Origin: Micromonospora marina
GTDB lineage: Bacteria; Actinomycetota; Actinomycetes; Mycobacteriales; Micromonosporaceae
Reading direction: 5' to 3'
Assembly: GCF_900091565.1 (NCBI RefSeq)
Contig: NZ_FMCV01000008.1
Location: 62,001 to 126,000, forward strand
Length of the DNA stretch: 64,000 nucleotides
A program made the translations under genes and the position numbers. The notes beneath the pieces were generated by a model. It saw nothing but the letters and a program-made list of their open reading frames with translations, did no database searches and was not told the origin of the DNA. Shown one piece after another: positions 57,240-64,000 of this stretch. Numbering within the stretch: the stretch's first letter is position 1; every line of letters begins with the position of its first letter.

Positions 57240-58738
57240 ACACTGTGGATTCGCGTCGGTTGGTGCAGAAGCTGTGGAACTACTGCGACGTGCTGCGCGA
57301 CGACGGCGTCTCAACCATCGACTACGTCGAGCAGTTGACCTACCTCCTGTTCCTCAAGATGGCCGACGAGCGCGCCCGTCGGACCATGAAGCCCGAACAG
57401 ATCGTGCCGGACGAGCTAAGTTGGCAAACCCTGCTCGATGCCGAAGGCGATGCCCTGGAGGCGCAGTACCGGCAGATCCTCACCGGGCTGGGCAAGGAGG
57501 GCGGCACCCTCGGCACCATCTTCCGCAAGGCCCAGAACAAGATTCAGGATCCGGCGAAGCTCAAGCGGCTGATCGTGGACCTGATCGGCAAGGAGTCCTG
57601 GTCGGGCACCGGTGTCGACGTCAAGGGCGACGCCTACGAGGAACTGCTCGCCAAGGGAGCGGAGGACGCCAAGTCCGGCGCGGGGCAATATTTCACGCCC
57701 CGCGCGCTGACCGCCGCGATGGTCGACTGCATGCTGCCTACGCCGGACGACACGATCACCGACCCGGCCTGCGGCACCGGCGGCTTCCTGCTCGCCGCCT
57801 TTGAGTACATTCAGCGGCACCACGGCGGCGCGCTGACCCCCGACCAGCGGCGGCGACTCGCCAATGGCGCGATCACCGGGACCGAGCTGGTCGACGGCAC
57901 CGCCCGACTGGCCGCCATGAACATGCTGCTGCACGGCATCGGCACGCCGAACGGACCATCCCTCATAGCCGTCCGGGATGCACTCGGCAAGGAGCCCGAC
58001 AGGCGGGTGAGCCTCGTGCTGGCCAACCCGCCGTTCGGCCGTAGCTCCTCGATCCGGGTCGTCGGTGAGGACGGCCGGTCCAGCCGCGAGGAACGGGAGA
58101 TCGAGCGGGGCGACTTCTGGGCCACCACCGCCAACAAGCAACTCAACTTCGTCCAGCACATCGCCTCCCTGCTGGAGATCGACGGCCGCGCCGCCGTCGT
58201 GCTGCCCGACAACGTGCTCTTCGAGGGCGGCGCGGGGGAGACCATCCGCCGTCGGCTGCTCAAGCAGTACGACCTGCATACCCTGCTGCGGCTGCCCACC
58301 GGCATCTTCTACGCGGGCGGTGTGAAGGCCAATGTGCTCTTCTTCGAGCGCAAACGTGCCCGTGAGGAGCCGTGGACCCAGAAGCTCTGGGTGTACGACT
58401 TCCGTACCAACCAGCACTTCACTCTCAAGCAGAACCCACTGCGCCGCGAGCACCTCCAGGACTTCGTCGACTGCTACCTGCCAGGCAAGGACCGTGCCGA
58501 GCGGGTGGAAACCGAGCGCTTCCGCGCGTTCTCGTACGACGAGTTGATCGCCCGGGACAAGGTCAACCTCGACATCACCTGGCTCAAGGACGCCTCACTG
58601 GAGGACGCCGACTCGCTACTGCCACCCGAGGTGATCGCCCAGGAGATTGTCGACGATCTGCAAGCAGCTCTCGCGGAGTTCGCCGCCATCGCCGAAGCGC
58701 TCGGGTCGAGGTCGACGGATCGAGCCGTGGAGGCGTAG
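57236..58738 (+). CDS. hsdM: Type I restriction-modification methyltransferase subunit
   Basis: This 500-residue N6-adenine methyltransferase has an N-terminal helical domain (about 5-125; YLLFLKMADERARR). The catalytic domain contains the SAM-binding DPACGTGGFLL (about 176) and the catalytic NPPFG (about 262). With HsdS it modifies the target adenines; with HsdR it forms the restriction complex. GTG 57236 overlaps the hsdS stop. The order hsdR-hsdS-hsdM with overlapping ends is less common than M-S-R. The gene ends 11 bp before a convergent small gene. Confidence 0.96.
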   Translation: MNTVDSRRLVQKLWNYCDVLRDDGVSTIDYVEQLTYLLFLKMADERARRTMKPEQIVPDELSWQTLLDAEGDALEAQYRQILTGLGKEGGTLGTIFRKAQNKIQDPAKLKRLIVDLIGKESWSGTGVDVKGDAYEELLAKGAEDAKSGAGQYFTPRALTAAMVDCMLPTPDDTITDPACGTGGFLLAAFEYIQRHHGGALTPDQRRRLANGAITGTELVDGTARLAAMNMLLHGIGTPNGPSLIAVRDALGKEPDRRVSLVLANPPFGRSSSIRVVGEDGRSSREEREIERGDFWATTANKQLNFVQHIASLLEIDGRAAVVLPDNVLFEGGAGETIRRRLLKQYDLHTLLRLPTGIFYAGGVKANVLFFERKRAREEPWTQKLWVYDFRTNQHFTLKQNPLRREHLQDFVDCYLPGKDRAERVETERFRAFSYDELIARDKVNLDITWLKDASLEDADSLLPPEVIAQEIVDDLQAALAEFAAIAEALGSRSTDRAVEA

Positions 58739-58749
58739 CGCATCCGTCC

Positions 58750-59019
58750 TCATGGAAGCGGCGGCGAGCGCAACGGAGCCCAGCCGACGAAGCGGGCGAA
58801 CAGCGCCTGCGGGCTCGGGGCCTCGTGCGGGTTGAGGCGATGCAGTTCCTGAGCCGCGTCGTAGAGCTGCCCGCACAGATAGACCGACAGGGCGAGGCGA
58901 TCAGCCGCGTACTCGGCGAGCAGCGCTAACCGAGCCTCCGCGCACGGCCACGGGTGAGCACAGCGCTTGCAGATCCAGAGCGGTCGCATTGGCAAATGAG
59001 GGCGGGTGCCGGTGCTCAC
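58750..59019 (-). CDS. Small cysteine-containing actinobacterial protein
   Basis: The 89-residue product has an N-terminal CKRCAHPWPC (possible metal site, C-x2-C-x5-C) followed by helical segments (ARLALLAEYAADRLALSVYL, then YDAAQELHRLNP). Relatives are common next to HTH/DUF397 genes in Streptomyces and Micromonospora and are often labelled flavin reductase, without support visible here. GTG 59019 overlaps the stop of the upstream gene (GTGA); ATG 58989 is an alternative start. Confidence 0.65.
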   Translation of the reverse strand: MSTGTRPHLPMRPLWICKRCAHPWPCAEARLALLAEYAADRLALSVYLCGQLYDAAQELHRLNPHEAPSPQALFARFVGWAPLRSPPLP

Positions 59020-59363
59020 GCCGGCACCCGTGTCCGCGTGGCCATCTGCAGACGGTGGCCGACGACCGCGTCTTCGCCGGTCCTGACGTCCAGCCACTGC
59101 AGCCCGGCCGGCTGGACGAACAGCTCTCGCTTGCTGACCGCGTCGCCTTTGGCGTTCAGCTCGTACGCCTCGATCCACGTCCAGCCGTCGTACGTGTGGC
59201 GATCCTCGATCTCCCGGATCACGCGAACGGTGATCGGGCGACAGAATTGCACGCTCGCCGTGCGGCCGAGGCGTAGGAGATCCCCCGCCTTGATCGGGCG
59301 AGCATCCGTCGGCGTGGTCGGCGGTGCGCTGGTATGCCTCGCCTTCAGCTTGTCGTCGGGCAC
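59016..59363 (-). CDS. Conserved hypothetical protein of the HTH/DUF397 neighbourhood
   Basis: The 115-residue product has a folded core (about 22-105): IKAGDLLRLGRTASVQF, then VRVIREIEDRHTYDGWTWI and KRELFVQPAGLQWL, suggesting a small beta-rich domain. It is a recurrent actinobacterial hypothetical found beside HTH/DUF397 pairs. GTG 59363 is preferred for GGGGGG 6 nt upstream; ATG 59393 is possible. It is co-directional with and overlaps the cysteine-containing gene, and divergent from the HTH gene. Confidence 0.65.
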   Translation of the reverse strand: MPDDKLKARHTSAPPTTPTDARPIKAGDLLRLGRTASVQFCRPITVRVIREIEDRHTYDGWTWIEAYELNAKGDAVSKRELFVQPAGLQWLDVRTGEDAVVGHRLQMATRTRVPA

Positions 59364-59486
59364 GGACTTCCCCCCTTGGGACGTTGGCTGCATCACCTGT
59401 ACGCCACCTTGCCGACGGCTACGGGACCAATACACAGCGTCGTCGTATGGTGTCGGGGTGTCCTGGACGTCCATAGGGGAGGAAGG

Positions 59487-60254
59487 ATGAATCACGCACT
59501 CCAGGTGGCGATGGCCGAAGCTGGCGAGACGGCAGAGAGCCTCGCAGCTCAGACCGGCGTGGATCCGAAGACGGCGGCCCGTTGGATCTCTCCGGGACGT
59601 GTTCCGCAACCTCGCCGACGTGCCCAGGTGGCCGCGCTCCTCCACCGGGACGTTGGGGATCTTTGGCCCGATGTCCTCAAGCGCCGCGAGCCGCCGTGGT
59701 TGCGTGAGTGGGTCGACTGGGAACGGGATGCCGTTGCGATCCGCTGGTTCGAGCACACGTGGGTGCCCGGCCTGTTGCAGACGGAGGCGTACGCGCGGGC
59801 CACCCTCACGGGCGAGGCGCTGACCTCGGCGGAGGTCGATGAGCTGGTCGCCTCGCGGATCGAACGACAGGTGATCCTCCGTCGGGATCGGCCGCCCCTG
59901 GTCGTGGCGGTCATCTTCGAGGGCGTGCTCCATCAGTCGGCCTACGGCGACCGTGAGCTGATGCGGGAGCAGCTTGAGCATCTGGTCCGCTGCGCAGCCC
60001 TGCCCGGGATGCAGATACACGTCGTGCCGAGGGACATCGGCCTGTACCCAGGGCTCGGTGGTGGCTTCATCCTCGCCGAACTGCCCACCGGTGAGCATGT
60101 CGCGCACGTCGACAGCCAGGCGTCCGCGCAGCTCCTTAATGAGGCTGCTGCCGTTGCTACGCTCAGCCGTAGGTGGGAGCGCATCAGGGGCGAGGCCCTC
60201 TCCCGAACCCAGTCACTAGACCTGATCAGGGAAGCGGCAGGATCATGGACATGA
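59487..60254 (+). CDS. Helix-turn-helix regulator with DUF5753 domain
   Basis: This 255-residue protein has an XRE-type helix-turn-helix (about 8-55; ESLAAQTGVDPKTAARWISP) and a DUF5753 domain (about 70-250; WFEHTWVPGLLQTEAYARA, VFEGVLHQ-like VIFEGVLHQS, IHVVPRD). This family (Scr1/WhiJ-like) pairs with small DUF397 proteins and influences development, antibiotic production or stress in Streptomyces. GGGGAGGAAGG precedes the ATG. Its TGA overlaps the ATG of the DUF397 gene. Confidence 0.9.
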   Translation: MNHALQVAMAEAGETAESLAAQTGVDPKTAARWISPGRVPQPRRRAQVAALLHRDVGDLWPDVLKRREPPWLREWVDWERDAVAIRWFEHTWVPGLLQTEAYARATLTGEALTSAEVDELVASRIERQVILRRDRPPLVVAVIFEGVLHQSAYGDRELMREQLEHLVRCAALPGMQIHVVPRDIGLYPGLGGGFILAELPTGEHVAHVDSQASAQLLNEAAAVATLSRRWERIRGEALSRTQSLDLIREAAGSWT

Positions 60255-60451
60255 CCGGTGCGCGATGGCGCAAGAGCACGAAGAGCGGCAACAACGGCGG
60301 CTCTTGTGTGGAGGTCGCCGACAACCTCGCGAGCGTCGTGCTGGTCCGAGACACCAAGGACCGTGCCGGTGGAATGCTGGCCTTCGAACCAGTCGCCTGG
60401 CAGCGCTTCGTCGACCTGGCCAAGGAGATCGGCGTACGCGAAGGCCAGTGA
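60251..60451 (+). CDS. DUF397 small acidic partner protein
   Basis: This 66-residue protein has the DUF397 pattern: ARWRKSTKSGNNGGSCVEVA, then VLVRDTKDRAGGMLAFEP and WQRFVDLAKE. DUF397 proteins are partners of DUF5753 regulators, and the pair has been compared with toxin-antitoxin modules. ATG 60251 overlaps the regulator stop (ATGA); ATG 60245 would add two residues. A bidirectional terminator follows. Confidence 0.9.
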   Translation: MTGARWRKSTKSGNNGGSCVEVADNLASVVLVRDTKDRAGGMLAFEPVAWQRFVDLAKEIGVREGQ

Positions 60452-60463
60452 CAGCAGATCGGA

Positions 60464-60497
60464 CGGCCGGCGGTTCCCGCCCGGGAACCACCGGCCG
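60464..60497. terminator. Bidirectional terminator between DUF397 and PhoX genes
   Basis: The stem CGGCCGG (60464-60470) with CCGGCCG (60491-60497), one mismatch, then GGTTCCC (60472-60478) with GGGAACC (60483-60489), has a 4-nt loop. It lies between convergent genes. Confidence 0.75.
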
Positions 60498-60502
60498 CCC
60501 CC

Positions 60503-61915
60503 TCAGCGGTGTGCGTTGCTCGGCCGCCCCCACGGACCGGTGATCGCGAACACGTACCCCGGCGACTGGATGTTGGCGAACAACGTCTTCCCGTCCGCGC
60601 TGAACGTCGGCCCGGTGAACTCGCTGTCGTTGAGTTCGTTGCGCGCCAGCGGGTACGCCTTGCCCTGCTCGGTGACGCCCACCAGGTGCGACACGCCCTC
60701 GCCGTCCTCGGCCAGGATCACCCCGCCGTACGGCGAGACGGTGATGTTGTCCGGCCCGTCGTAGTTGCCGTCGTCGGCCTCCGGGTCGGTGTTCACCCCG
60801 AAGATGGTCTTCAGCGTCACCGTCTGCCGGCGCGGGTCGTAGAACCACACCTGGCCGTCGTGCTCGTTTGTGCTGCCGTCGTCGAGCCGGGCGTAGCTGG
60901 CCACGAAGTAGGCGCCGCCGTCACCCCACCAGGCGCCCTCCAGCTTGCGGCTGCGGGTCACCTCGTCATCGGTGAACTGCTTGCGCACGGACACGGTCCG
61001 GGCGTCGCGGTCGGGCACCTCGACCCACTCCACCCGGTAGCGGGTACCGGGCGTGGTGGCCTCCGACAGGTCGGCCACGTGGCCGTCGCCGCGCAGGCAG
61101 CGCATCGCGGCGAGGCTGCCGGCGGTCGCGCCGTCGGGCCGCTGGGCGAGCGCCCGCAGCGCGCCCTTGCCGGCCCGGAAGCCGGGCGGTGGCGTCCACC
61201 GGAAGTACAGGCCGTTGGGCCCGCTCGCGTCCTCGGTCAGGTAGATCGAGTGGGTGTACGGGTCGACCGCAACCGCCTCGTGCGAGTACCGCCCGAGGAA
61301 CGTCAGCGGCACCGGATCGGTGTTGGCGGACCGGTCGTGCGGGTCGACCTCGAAGACGTACCCGTGGTCCTTCAGGAACCGCCCACCGGCCCGTTGCTCG
61401 GTCTCCTCGCAGGTCAGCCACGTGCCCCACGGGGTGATGCCACCGGCGCAGTTGTTGTGCGTGCCGGCCACGCTGACGTACTCGCGCAGCCGCCGCCCGT
61501 GCTTGTCCACCTCGATGGTGGTGGTGCCGCCGCGGGCGCCCGGGTCGTAGGTGAGGCCTGACAGCGCCGGCACCGGGTAGGGCTCGTCGCCGCCGATCTC
61601 GTGGTTGTTCACCAGCACCGAGCCGTGCGGACCGCGGAAGCAGCCGGTGCCGTCCGCGTCGCTCGGGGTGGGCTGCCCGGACTCCAGCAGCGTCGCGCCC
61701 GCCTGTGCGACGACCGTGTACGAGAAGCCCGGCGGCAGCGCCAGCAGACCGGCCGGATCCGGCACCAGGTCGCCGTAGCCGACTGCGGGGCGGCACGCGG
61801 GCCGGGCCGCGGCCGGGCCGGCGATGGCCTCCAGGCTGCCGGCCACCACGATGCCGAGTCCGCCGGCCACGCCGCCGCGCAGCAGGGACCGCCGGGGAAG
61901 AGGTGAGGTGGTCAC
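60503..61915 (-). CDS. Tat-exported PhoX-family protein (DUF839)
   Basis: The 470-residue precursor begins with a twin-arginine signal (RR at 8-9 in PLPRRSLLRGG, hydrophobic 15-28, Ala-rich cleavage region near 38). The mature part is a PhoX/DUF839 beta-propeller (LPPGFSYTVVAQAG, VLVNNHEIGGDEPYP, THNNCAGGITPWGTWLTCEE, ARNELNDSEFTGPTFSADG). PhoX enzymes are calcium- and iron-dependent alkaline phosphatases; the Cys in CAGG and the EE pair are typical of the iron site. GTG 61915 has AGGAAGG 8 nt upstream. The same frame continues upstream opposite the FtsK gene but is not coding. Confidence 0.9.
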   Translation of the reverse strand: MTTSPLPRRSLLRGGVAGGLGIVVAGSLEAIAGPAAARPACRPAVGYGDLVPDPAGLLALPPGFSYTVVAQAGATLLESGQPTPSDADGTGCFRGPHGSVLVNNHEIGGDEPYPVPALSGLTYDPGARGGTTTIEVDKHGRRLREYVSVAGTHNNCAGGITPWGTWLTCEETEQRAGGRFLKDHGYVFEVDPHDRSANTDPVPLTFLGRYSHEAVAVDPYTHSIYLTEDASGPNGLYFRWTPPPGFRAGKGALRALAQRPDGATAGSLAAMRCLRGDGHVADLSEATTPGTRYRVEWVEVPDRDARTVSVRKQFTDDEVTRSRKLEGAWWGDGGAYFVASYARLDDGSTNEHDGQVWFYDPRRQTVTLKTIFGVNTDPEADDGNYDGPDNITVSPYGGVILAEDGEGVSHLVGVTEQGKAYPLARNELNDSEFTGPTFSADGKTLFANIQSPGYVFAITGPWGRPSNAHR

Positions 61916-62059
61916 GTCGTCGCCTTCCTGTGCACACATTGCCTGGGGGAAGGCAAGCCGGGCCGGGGGAACGGCGGGCGGCGCGCCCGCCCGCCGGCGC
62001 GTGAACAGCTGACGAATCCCCGGTGCGGAGCGCCCCGTGCCGGTGCGGCGCGCGTCCGT

Positions 62060-62065
62060 TAGGGT
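62060..62065 (+). promoter_or_regulatory. Candidate -10 box for the FtsK/SpoIIIE gene
   Basis: TAGGGT would give a leader of about 27 nt before GTG 62099. Confidence 0.3.
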
Positions 62066-62098
62066 TCCCTTTCGATCGCAGACGTCGGAGGGCGGACG

Positions 62099-64000
62099 GT
62101 GGGCAGACTCGCGACGGCGTACCGGCAGGCGGTCGATCGGCATCGACGGGCGGTGCGGCACTGGGAGGCGGCCCGGCGGCTGCTGGGCGCCGCCGGTCCG
62201 GCGCCGGTGGGCAGCCCCGAACTGGTCGCGCGGCTGGCCCGGCTCGGCGGTGAGCTGGCCGCCGCGGTGCCCGGCACCGCACGCGTCGCCACCCACCCCG
62301 TTCCGGTACGCCTCGGCGCGGCGACCACAGTCGACGGCGCGTTCCCGGTGCTCGTGCCGGTGGGTGCGGGCGCGCACCTGGCGGTCGACGCGGACGCCCG
62401 TGACCCGCGCGTCGGCGAGCTGCTGCGCGCGGTGGTGGTACGGCTGCTGACCGCCGCGCCGGCCGGCGCGATCCGGGTGGCCGGGATCGACCAGGCCGCC
62501 TTCGGCGCGGTGTTCCTGCCGCTGCGCCCGCTGCAGGACGCCGGGGTGCTCGCCCCGGCGGCGACCACCGAGGCGGAGAGGACGGCCCTGCTCGACGCGG
62601 CCGAGCGGCACGCGCGCACCGCCCAGCGGTCCGCGCCGGAGGACCGCGAGCTGCTGGTGGTGGTCGCCGCGTCCGCGCCGCCGCCCCGGGAACTGGCCCG
62701 TCTGGCCGCGCTCACCCACGCCGGCCCGGCCGCTGCCGTCTGCGTGCTGCTGGCCGGCCATCCACCGGCCGGGCCGGGCGCCGCGCCGCCGCTGGGCGCC
62801 ACCACCCAGCTCCGGGTCACCGAGCGCTACACCCTCGTCGGCGACCCGCCCGGGCGTCCGTTCAGCACCGACGGCAGCGGGTTGGCCGCGCCCGTGGTGC
62901 TCGACGGCGACCCGTCGCACGCCTCTGTCACCGCGCTGGCCCGCCGGTACGCCGAGGCCGCCGTCCAGGACGGCGTCACGTTCGCCGACCTGCTCCCGGC
63001 GCAGCGCTGGGCCGGGTCCGCCGCCTCCGGGCTGCGTACCGTCCTCGGCCGGGCCGGACGCCGTCCGCTGAGCGTGGCGTTCGACGACGTGACCCCGCAC
63101 TGGCTGATCGGCGGGCGTACCGGCGCCGGCAAGACGGTCCTGCTGCTCGACGTGCTCTACGGCCTGGCCGCCCGCTACTCCCCGGCCGAGCTGCGGCTGA
63201 TGCTGCTCGACTTCAAGGAGGGCGTCAGCTTCACCGAGTTCGTGCCCACCGGCCGCGACCCGTCCTGGCTGCCGCACGCCGACGCGGTGGGCATCGAGTC
63301 CGACCGCGAGTACGGCGTGGCGGTCCTGCGCGAGCTGCGCGCCGAACTGGGCCGCCGCGCCGACCTGCTGAAGCGGCACGGGGTCAGCCGCCTGGCGGAC
63401 CTGCCGCCCGACGCCCGGCCACCCCGGATCGTCACAGTGGTCGACGAGTTCCACGTGCTGTTCGCCGGCAACGACGCGCTCGCCCGGCAGGCGGTCGACC
63501 TGATCGAGGAGCTGGCCCGCAAGGGCCGCTCGTACGGCCTGCACCTGGTGCTGGCGAGCCAGAGCACCACCGGCATCGAGGCGCTCTACGGCCGGGCCGA
63601 GGCCATCTTCGGGCAGTTTCCGCTGCGTATCGCGCTGCCCGGCGGCGACGCCGTGCTGGACCCGCGCAACGACGCCGCACGCGGGCTCACCGTCGGCGCC
63701 GCCGTGGTGAACACCGGCGCGGGCGCGCCCGGCTCCGACGTCGAGGTGCGGTTCCCCGACGCGCACGCCGCCTCGGTCGACCTCGCCGCACTGCGCCACG
63801 AACTGCACGCGGCCCGCCCGGCCGGGTCGCGCCCGCCGGCCGTCTTCCGGGGACACGAGACGCCGCTGCTCACCGACGATCCCGCCTGGACGGCGCTGAC
63901 GCCCGGCGCCGACCCGCCGTACGCGCTCGTCGGCCGCGTGGTCGACGTCCCCGGCAGCCCGGCCGGGTTCGGGCTCGACGCGAGCCCGGGCCGGCACCTG
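62099..64000 (+). CDS. FtsK/SpoIIIE-domain ATPase (partial at 3' end)
   Basis: The 634 codons present are open to the window edge. The N-terminal about 280 residues are Ala/Arg-rich and helical, of unknown fold. The FtsK/SpoIIIE domain follows, with Walker A GGRTGAGKT (338-346, Lys345), LMLLDFKEGVSFTEF and Walker B RIVTVVDEFHVLFAG (about 443); LVLASQSTTG marks sensor motifs. No membrane helices precede the motor in this window, unlike FtsK proper, so it is a soluble actinobacterial FtsK-like protein, possibly in DNA or protein translocation. GTG 62099 has GGAGGG 6 nt upstream. It is divergent from the PhoX gene. Confidence 0.88.
   Translation, partial: MGRLATAYRQAVDRHRRAVRHWEAARRLLGAAGPAPVGSPELVARLARLGGELAAAVPGTARVATHPVPVRLGAATTVDGAFPVLVPVGAGAHLAVDADARDPRVGELLRAVVVRLLTAAPAGAIRVAGIDQAAFGAVFLPLRPLQDAGVLAPAATTEAERTALLDAAERHARTAQRSAPEDRELLVVVAASAPPPRELARLAALTHAGPAAAVCVLLAGHPPAGPGAAPPLGATTQLRVTERYTLVGDPPGRPFSTDGSGLAAPVVLDGDPSHASVTALARRYAEAAVQDGVTFADLLPAQRWAGSAASGLRTVLGRAGRRPLSVAFDDVTPHWLIGGRTGAGKTVLLLDVLYGLAARYSPAELRLMLLDFKEGVSFTEFVPTGRDPSWLPHADAVGIESDREYGVAVLRELRAELGRRADLLKRHGVSRLADLPPDARPPRIVTVVDEFHVLFAGNDALARQAVDLIEELARKGRSYGLHLVLASQSTTGIEALYGRAEAIFGQFPLRIALPGGDAVLDPRNDAARGLTVGAAVVNTGAGAPGSDVEVRFPDAHAASVDLAALRHELHAARPAGSRPPAVFRGHETPLLTDDPAWTALTPGADPPYALVGRVVDVPGSPAGFGLDASPGRHL

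Noticed and set aside
58750..58989. Flavin reductase function for the small Cys-containing gene
   Set aside because: At about 80-89 residues there is no flavin-binding fold visible; the label common in databases has no support here.
61916..63997. Upstream extension of the PhoX frame
   Set aside because: The Tat signal gives a clear start at 61915; the extension lies opposite the FtsK motor and is low complexity.

Overview
The window is a high-GC actinobacterial chromosome segment, most likely Micromonosporaceae (a Micromonospora- or Salinispora-like organism). Evidence: most codons end in G or C, GTG starts and GTGA/ATGA gene overlaps are very common, the bifunctional isomerase PriA is present without trpF, HTH/DUF397 regulator pairs occur, and many genes carry a TANNNT box only 6-8 nt before the start codon, as expected for leaderless mRNAs. 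I see no rRNA, tRNA, CRISPR array or complete insertion sequence.

Layout. 0-6.5 kb: end of a cation/proton antiporter, a TraR/DksA-type zinc finger protein, lspA and an RluD-type pseudouridine synthase, then a MinD-like ATPase, two membrane proteins and a LON-domain protein. 6.6-14.8 kb: histidine operon hisD-hisC-hisB-(small membrane protein)-hisH-(small membrane protein)-priA-ridA, followed by an ohrR-ohr-oxidoreductase peroxide cassette and a separately promoted hisF. 14.8-22.7 kb: mixed genes, including a YczE-type membrane protein divergent from a MocR regulator, LtrA, an acyl-CoA synthetase and a terpene synthase. 22.9-30.8 kb: a heterodimeric ABC exporter, a ribosomal S4 gene divergent from a DUF2470 protein across an iron-box-like site, and a TetR-controlled ABC-2 exporter beside a MerR regulator. 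30.8-48.3 kb: hisI (in frame with an upstream nucleotidyltransferase domain), trpE, a Trp-associated membrane protein, trpC-trpB-trpA, lgt, a flavoprotein monooxygenase, gltB and gltD. This is amino-acid core metabolism arranged much as in Streptomyces. 48.6-52.2 kb: a secreted SGNH esterase and a large membrane protein with a degenerate NTPase-like domain and an outside ligand-binding domain. 52.3-60.5 kb: an accessory block with a type I restriction-modification operon (hsdR-hsdS-hsdM) and an HTH/DUF397 regulator pair with two divergent small genes. 60.5-64 kb: a Tat-exported PhoX-like protein and an FtsK/SpoIIIE ATPase cut by the window edge.

The most unusual signal is a 59-bp repeat found as tandem copies at two unrelated operon junctions (9598-9716 and 24748-24959). 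Each full copy is a complete 19-20 codon micro-ORF whose start overlaps the previous stop (TGATG or GTGA) and whose stop overlaps the next start. Both sites encode nearly the same peptide (SARxAAxRSPAVAN core). This matches the design of mycobacterial MIRU elements, which insert at translationally coupled stop/start junctions. In the ABC transporter operon a truncated last copy supplies the start codon and first 11 codons of the downstream gene.
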